64,000 bases of DNA from Actinacidiphila alni (GTDB taxonomy: Bacteria; Actinomycetota; Actinomycetes; Streptomycetales; Streptomycetaceae). Each line of letters opens with the position of its first letter. Within the stretch, counting starts at the first letter, position 1. Made by a program: the position numbers and the translations under genes. Positions 61,343 to 64,000 of this stretch are shown here, one piece after another. A model generated the notes under the pieces. The model had not been told where the DNA came from. It searched no databases and saw only the letters and a list, made by a program, of their open reading frames with translations. The stretch is from contig NZ_FONG01000007.1 in the NCBI RefSeq assembly GCF_900112845.1, positions 310,001 through 374,000 of the forward strand, given 5' to 3'.

Positions 61343-61344
61343 CC

Positions 61345-64000
61345 ATGGCCGCGAACCCAGGCATGGCCGCGCCGACCGGGACCGAGGCCGAGGCTGGGAC
61401 CGAAGCCGAAGCCGAAGCCGAAGCCGTGGCCGGGGCCGCCTCGGCGAGGAGGACGATCGTGCTGGTCGGCCACGGGATGGTGGGCCAGCACTTCCTCGAA
61501 GCGCTGGCCGACCGCGGGGTGACCGCGCGGGACAGGGTGGTGGTGTTCTGCGAGGAGCCCCGCCCGGCGTACGACCGCGTCCACCTCACCTCGTACTTCT
61601 CCGAGGGCCGGACGCCGGAGCAGCTGTCCATGGTCGAGGACGGTTTCATGGCGCGGCACGGCGTCGAGCTGCACGTCGGCGACCCGGCGGTGGCCGTGGA
61701 CCGCGACGCCCGTACGGTGACGGCCCGTTCGGGTCTGACCGTCGGGTACGACACGCTCGTGCTGGCCACCGGCTCCTACCCGTTCGTGCCGCCGGTGGAC
61801 GGCAAGGACGCCGAGGGCTGCTTCGTCTACCGCACGATCGAGGACCTGCTCGCCATCGAGGCGTACGCGCGGCGGCCGGAGACGGTGACCGGCGCTGTGG
61901 TCGGCGGCGGGCTGCTCGGCCTGGAGGCGGCGGGCGCGCTCAAGGGCCTCGGACTCGACACGCACGTCGTGGAGTTCGCGCCCCGGCTGATGCCGGTGCA
62001 GGTGGACGACGGCGGCGGCGAGGCGCTGCGGCGTACGGTCGAGGGCCTCGGTGTGACGGTGCACACCGGCGTCGGCACCCAGCGGATCGACAGCGACACG
62101 GCCGGGCGCGTCAGCTCCATGGCGCTGTCGGACGGTTCCGCGCTCGGCGCCCAACTGGTCGTGTTCTCCGCGGGAGTCCGGCCGCGCGACGACCTGGCGC
62201 GTGCCTGCGGGCTGCCGGTCGGCGAGCGCGGCGGCATCGTGGTGGACGGACGCTGCCGTACGGCGGACGCGGCGGTGTTCGCGATCGGCGAGTGCGCGCT
62301 GGCCGCGGACGGCCGGGTGTACGGACTGGTCGCGCCGGGCAACGAGATGGCCGAGACCGCGGCGCGCACCATCGCCGGCGGCGCCGATTCCGAGGGCGAG
62401 CAGGGCGCGTTCACCGGCGCCGACCTGTCGACGAAGCTGAAGCTGCTGGGCGTGGACGTGGCGAGCTTCGGCGACGCGCACGGCGCCGCCGACGGCTGCC
62501 TGGACGTGCTCTACTCCGACTCGCGTTCCGGCGTCTACCGCAAGCTGGTGATGGGCGCGGACGGCACCCTGCTCGGCGGCATCCTGGTCGGCGACGCGGA
62601 GTCGTACGGCATCCTGCGCCCGCTGACCGGCTCGGTGCCGCCGGTCGCGGCCGAGCACCTGGTGCTGCCGGCGGGGGCGGGCGCGCCCGTCCAGATGGGC
62701 CCGGGCGCGCTGCCCGACGAGGCGGTGATCTGCAGTTGCCACAATGTGACGAAGGGCCGGATCAGGGGCGCGGTCACCGAGCACTCCTGCACCAGCGTGC
62801 CCGAGGTCAAGAAGTGCACCAAGGCCGGTACGGGCTGCGGCAGTTGCGAGAAGGTGCTGGGCCGGCTCGTCGACGCCGAGCTGGAGGCGAACGGCGTCGC
62901 CGTCGACAAGGGCCTGTGCCGCTGCTTCGCGCACACCCGCGCCGAGCTGTACGAGATCGTGCTCGCGCTGCGCATCGGCTCCTACCGCGAACTGCTGGAC
63001 GGGCACGGCCGCGAGGACGCGCGCGGCGGCGAGGGCTGCGAGGTCTGCAAGCCGGCCGTCGCCTCGATCCTGGCCTCGCTCGCGACCGCCATCGGCGCGT
63101 CCGTGCACGTCCTGGACGGTGAACAGGCCGCGCTCCAGGACACCAACGACCGCTTCCTGGCCAACATGCAGAAGAACGGCTCCTATTCGGTCGTGCCGCG
63201 CATCCCGGGCGGCGAGATCACCCCGGAGAAGCTGATCGTGATCGGCGAGGTGGCTCGCGACTTCGGCCTCTACACCAAGATCACCGGCGGTCAGCGGATC
63301 GACCTGTTCGGCGCCCGCGTCGAGCAACTGCCGCTGATCTGGTCCCGGTTGGTGGACGCCGGCTTCGAGTCCGGGCACGCCTACGGCAAGGCGCTGCGCA
63401 CGGTGAAGTCCTGCGTCGGGCAGACCTGGTGCCGTTTCGGTGTGCGGGACAGCGTCCGGATGGCCATCGACCTCGAGCTGCGCTACCGGGGGCTGCGGGC
63501 GCCGCACAAGCTCAAGTCGGCGGTGTCCGGCTGCGCGCGGGAGTGTGCGGAGGCACAGAGCAAGGACTTCGGGGTGATCGCCACCGCGAGCGGCTGGAAT
63601 CTGTACGTGGGCGGCAACGGCGGCGCGACCCCGCGCCACGCCGACCTGCTCGCGAAGGACCTCTCGGACGCCGAACTGGTCCGGCTCATCGACCGCTTCC
63701 TGATGTTCTACGTGCGCACCGCCGACCGCCTGGAGCGCACCAGCGTGTGGCTGGAGCGGATCGAGGGCGGCCTGGACCATGTGCGGGACGTGGTGGTGCG
63801 CGACTCGCTGGGGATCTGCGACTCGCTGGAGGAGCTGATGGCCGCGCATGTCGCGGGCTACCGCGACGAGTGGGCCGACACCCTCGACGACCCGGAGCGT
63901 CTGCGGCGGTTCGTGTCCTTCGTCAACGCGCCGGACGTGCCGGACCCGACGGTCCGCTTCGTGCCCGAGCGCGGTCAGATCAAGCCGGAACCGGCCGCCA
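61345..64000 (+). CDS. nirB: Nitrite reductase large subunit (runs off window end)
   Basis: About 885 residues visible, open to the window end, so the C-terminus is outside. FAD motif TIVLVGHGMVGQHFLEAL, NAD motif GAVVGGGLLGLEAAGAL, the two BFD-like 2Fe-2S regions (VICSCHNVTKG ... CTKAGTGCGSC and a second ending GCEVCKP), then the siroheme/4Fe-4S ligands CVGQTWC and CARECAEA with LYVGGNGG. It reduces nitrite to ammonium with NADH. The N-terminus has an Ala/Glu-rich extension from a hexamer repeat. ATG 61345 follows GGAGG and the stop of the preceding FAD reductase by 2 bp. Confidence 0.96.
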   Translation, partial: MAANPGMAAPTGTEAEAGTEAEAEAEAVAGAASARRTIVLVGHGMVGQHFLEALADRGVTARDRVVVFCEEPRPAYDRVHLTSYFSEGRTPEQLSMVEDGFMARHGVELHVGDPAVAVDRDARTVTARSGLTVGYDTLVLATGSYPFVPPVDGKDAEGCFVYRTIEDLLAIEAYARRPETVTGAVVGGGLLGLEAAGALKGLGLDTHVVEFAPRLMPVQVDDGGGEALRRTVEGLGVTVHTGVGTQRIDSDTAGRVSSMALSDGSALGAQLVVFSAGVRPRDDLARACGLPVGERGGIVVDGRCRTADAAVFAIGECALAADGRVYGLVAPGNEMAETAARTIAGGADSEGEQGAFTGADLSTKLKLLGVDVASFGDAHGAADGCLDVLYSDSRSGVYRKLVMGADGTLLGGILVGDAESYGILRPLTGSVPPVAAEHLVLPAGAGAPVQMGPGALPDEAVICSCHNVTKGRIRGAVTEHSCTSVPEVKKCTKAGTGCGSCEKVLGRLVDAELEANGVAVDKGLCRCFAHTRAELYEIVLALRIGSYRELLDGHGREDARGGEGCEVCKPAVASILASLATAIGASVHVLDGEQAALQDTNDRFLANMQKNGSYSVVPRIPGGEITPEKLIVIGEVARDFGLYTKITGGQRIDLFGARVEQLPLIWSRLVDAGFESGHAYGKALRTVKSCVGQTWCRFGVRDSVRMAIDLELRYRGLRAPHKLKSAVSGCARECAEAQSKDFGVIATASGWNLYVGGNGGATPRHADLLAKDLSDAELVRLIDRFLMFYVRTADRLERTSVWLERIEGGLDHVRDVVVRDSLGICDSLEELMAAHVAGYRDEWADTLDDPERLRRFVSFVNAPDVPDPTVRFVPERGQIKPEPAA
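61402..61425. repeat. GAAGCC hexamer repeat in the nirB start region
   Basis: Four perfect GAAGCC units (61402-61425), preceded by diverged GAGGCCGAGGCT units. In frame they code alternating Glu-Ala and create a disordered N-terminal tail of about 30 residues before the FAD fold. Length variation by slippage would stay in frame. Confidence 0.8.

Overview
The window is a 64 kb stretch of a very GC-rich actinobacterial chromosome, almost certainly from Streptomyces or a close relative (Streptomycetaceae). The signs are third-codon GC bias, frequent GTG starts, start/stop overlaps of the TGATG type, a FasR-FabD-FabH-ACP-FabF cluster, DUF3145, DUF4429 and MmyB-like proteins, and an HrdA-type sigma factor beside dnaG. 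From memory the backbone order (aceE, fab cluster, DUF3145, hrdA, dnaG, dgt, nitrate/nitrite reductase) resembles the S. coelicolor SCO2371-SCO2487 region. No database was searched.

Layout. 1-2.5 kb: 3' part of aceE (pyruvate dehydrogenase E1). 2.5-8.6 kb: small and accessory genes, including a MerR/aldo-keto reductase operon with a textbook MerR promoter, a beta-lactamase-like hydrolase and a pirin. 8.6-14 kb: a dispersed inverted-repeat element, then the fatty-acid synthase operon fasR-fabD-fabH-acpP-fabF. 14-25.3 kb: a 3-hydroxyisobutyrate dehydrogenase-family enzyme, DUF3145, a GDSL lipoprotein, an MFS exporter, an EI24 membrane protein, a GH3 beta-glucosidase divergent from a TetR regulator, an MDR oxidoreductase divergent from a MarR regulator, and a zinc-ribbon membrane protein. 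25.5-29.1 kb: an iron-uptake operon encoding an EfeU-EfeO fusion and the Tat-exported peroxidase EfeB, preceded by two iron-box palindromes. 29.3-34.3 kb: two SDRs, an MmyB regulator, an AraC regulator and tiny ORFs. 34.4-34.8 kb: three tRNA genes, two of them a near-identical tRNA-Asn tandem, with an intrinsic terminator. 35-43.9 kb: an FGGY sugar kinase, a heterodimeric ABC exporter, a DUF2156 (MprF-C-like) membrane protein and an HrdA-type sigma factor. 44.1-47 kb: dnaG, interrupted by an in-frame 313-residue intein. 47-54.5 kb: a secreted GH9 cellulase, a GNAT acetyltransferase, an FAD-dependent ferredoxin-reductase-like protein, dgt, sirohydrochlorin chelatase and a DUF218 protein. 54.6-64 kb: nitrate/nitrite assimilation (molybdopterin nitrate reductase, FAD reductase, nirB), split by a GntR/OsmC pair, a second copy of the dispersed repeat element and an AraC/isochorismatase pair.

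The most striking object is the DnaG intein. It sits inside the CHC2 zinc-binding motif, directly before the third zinc ligand, so primase can form its zinc site only after protein splicing. Its +1 splicing nucleophile is itself that zinc ligand. It has a LAGLIDADG-like motif, lower GC than its host gene, and an unusual C-terminus (Gly-Asn instead of His-Asn, with no block-F histidine). Other items worth following are a perfect 34-bp palindrome overlapping a leaderless GntR promoter, the EfeU-EfeO fusion, the two-copy 131/132-bp element with perfect 21-bp terminal inverted repeats plus a shared downstream array of short palindromes, and the complementary loss of catalytic motifs in the ABC exporter pair.

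How the genes work together: sirohydrochlorin chelatase supplies the siroheme branch needed by NirB, and the nitrate reductase and the FAD reductase feed NirB with nitrite and electrons. A possible GlnR half-site lies upstream of the chelatase. AceE supplies acetyl-CoA, from which malonyl-CoA for the fab operon is made. EfeUO and EfeB form one iron-uptake machine that is probably iron-repressed.
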